Shown: piece by piece, positions 41,717 through 41,790 of the stretch
How the letters are laid out: each line of letters opens with the position of its first letter
Position numbering within the stretch: the first letter of the stretch is position 1
NCBI RefSeq assembly: GCF_009690905.1
Contig: NZ_VOSW01000082.1
Span: forward strand, 1 to 41,790
Source of the DNA: Paraburkholderia madseniana
GTDB lineage: Bacteria > Pseudomonadota > Gammaproteobacteria > Burkholderiales > Burkholderiaceae
Direction of reading: 5' to 3'
DNA length: 41,790 nt
Translations under genes and position numbers: made by a program
Notes under the pieces: generated by a model
The model's database searches: none
The model's input: only the letters and a program-made list of their open reading frames with translations
What the model was told of the DNA's origin: nothing

Positions 41717-41790
41717 GCCTGACGATTACCTACTTTCACACGGGAATCCGCACTATCATCGGCGTGGAGTCGTTTCACGGTCCTGTTCGG
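41717..41790 (-). rRNA. rrf: 5S ribosomal RNA, 3' part
   Basis: The reverse complement of this stretch ends GAAAGTAGGTAATCGTCAGG, the conserved 3' third of beta-proteobacterial 5S rRNA. About 74 of roughly 113-115 bases are present and the 5' part lies beyond the edge. Its sequence is what I expect of Burkholderia or Paraburkholderia. Confidence 0.96.

Overview
The window reads as the end of a contig from a GC-rich betaproteobacterium of the family Burkholderiaceae, most likely Paraburkholderia or Burkholderia. The evidence is high third-position GC, long antisense shadow frames, a Burkholderia-type 5S rRNA end, and the gene families present. Neither edge is a natural boundary. Bases 1-108 are foreign: an AT-rich, poly-T segment followed by a perfect 19-base Nextera mosaic-end adapter at 90-108. 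The right edge stops inside a 5S rRNA gene, as expected when assembly fails at an rRNA operon.

Layout. (1) 117-8334: a probable six-gene iron operon with an OprB-like porin, a secreted beta-propeller, a Tat-exported DyP/EfeB-type peroxidase, and a ferric-iron ABC importer (binding protein, fused permease, ATPase). (2) 8344-10254: a LysR regulator divergent from an EamA/DMT exporter. (3) 10412-12902: a TonB-dependent siderophore receptor behind a Fur-box-like dyad and a long leader, closed by a strong terminator. (4) 13003-21667: a malonate decarboxylase locus, with an MFS carrier divergent from a GntR/FCD regulator that heads mdcABCDEGH; most of its genes are linked by 1-4 base overlaps. mdcB appears to have lost its normal stop and runs about 120 bases into mdcC. 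(5) 21700-24970: a LysR regulator divergent from a DUF1445 putative hydro-lyase and an MFS carrier. (6) 24977-29908, minus strand: a galactofuranose-type sugar ABC importer (ytfQ, ytfR, ytfT, yjfF order) with two palindromes near its promoter. (7) 30258-41436: mostly single genes, namely an AlkB-like dioxygenase, a RutE-like nitroreductase, a His-rich small membrane protein, a metallophosphoesterase, two small exported proteins, an MgtC/SapB protein with a long leader, a GlsB/YeaQ protein, a succinate/acetate CoA-transferase, and a FUSC exporter divergent from a LysR regulator. (8) 41672-41790: rRNA terminator and partial 5S rRNA.

How the genes work together. Iron recurs: the peroxidase plus importer and the siderophore receptor are two routes to the same metal. 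Carboxylic acid use is the second theme (malonate decarboxylation, the DUF1445/MFS pair, the CoA-transferase). The best candidates for something under-described are the porin-propeller-DyP-Fbp iron module, the DUF1445/MFS/LysR module, and the structured mgtC leader with a proline-rich short frame. No phage, CRISPR array, insertion sequence, tRNA or defence system was recognised.
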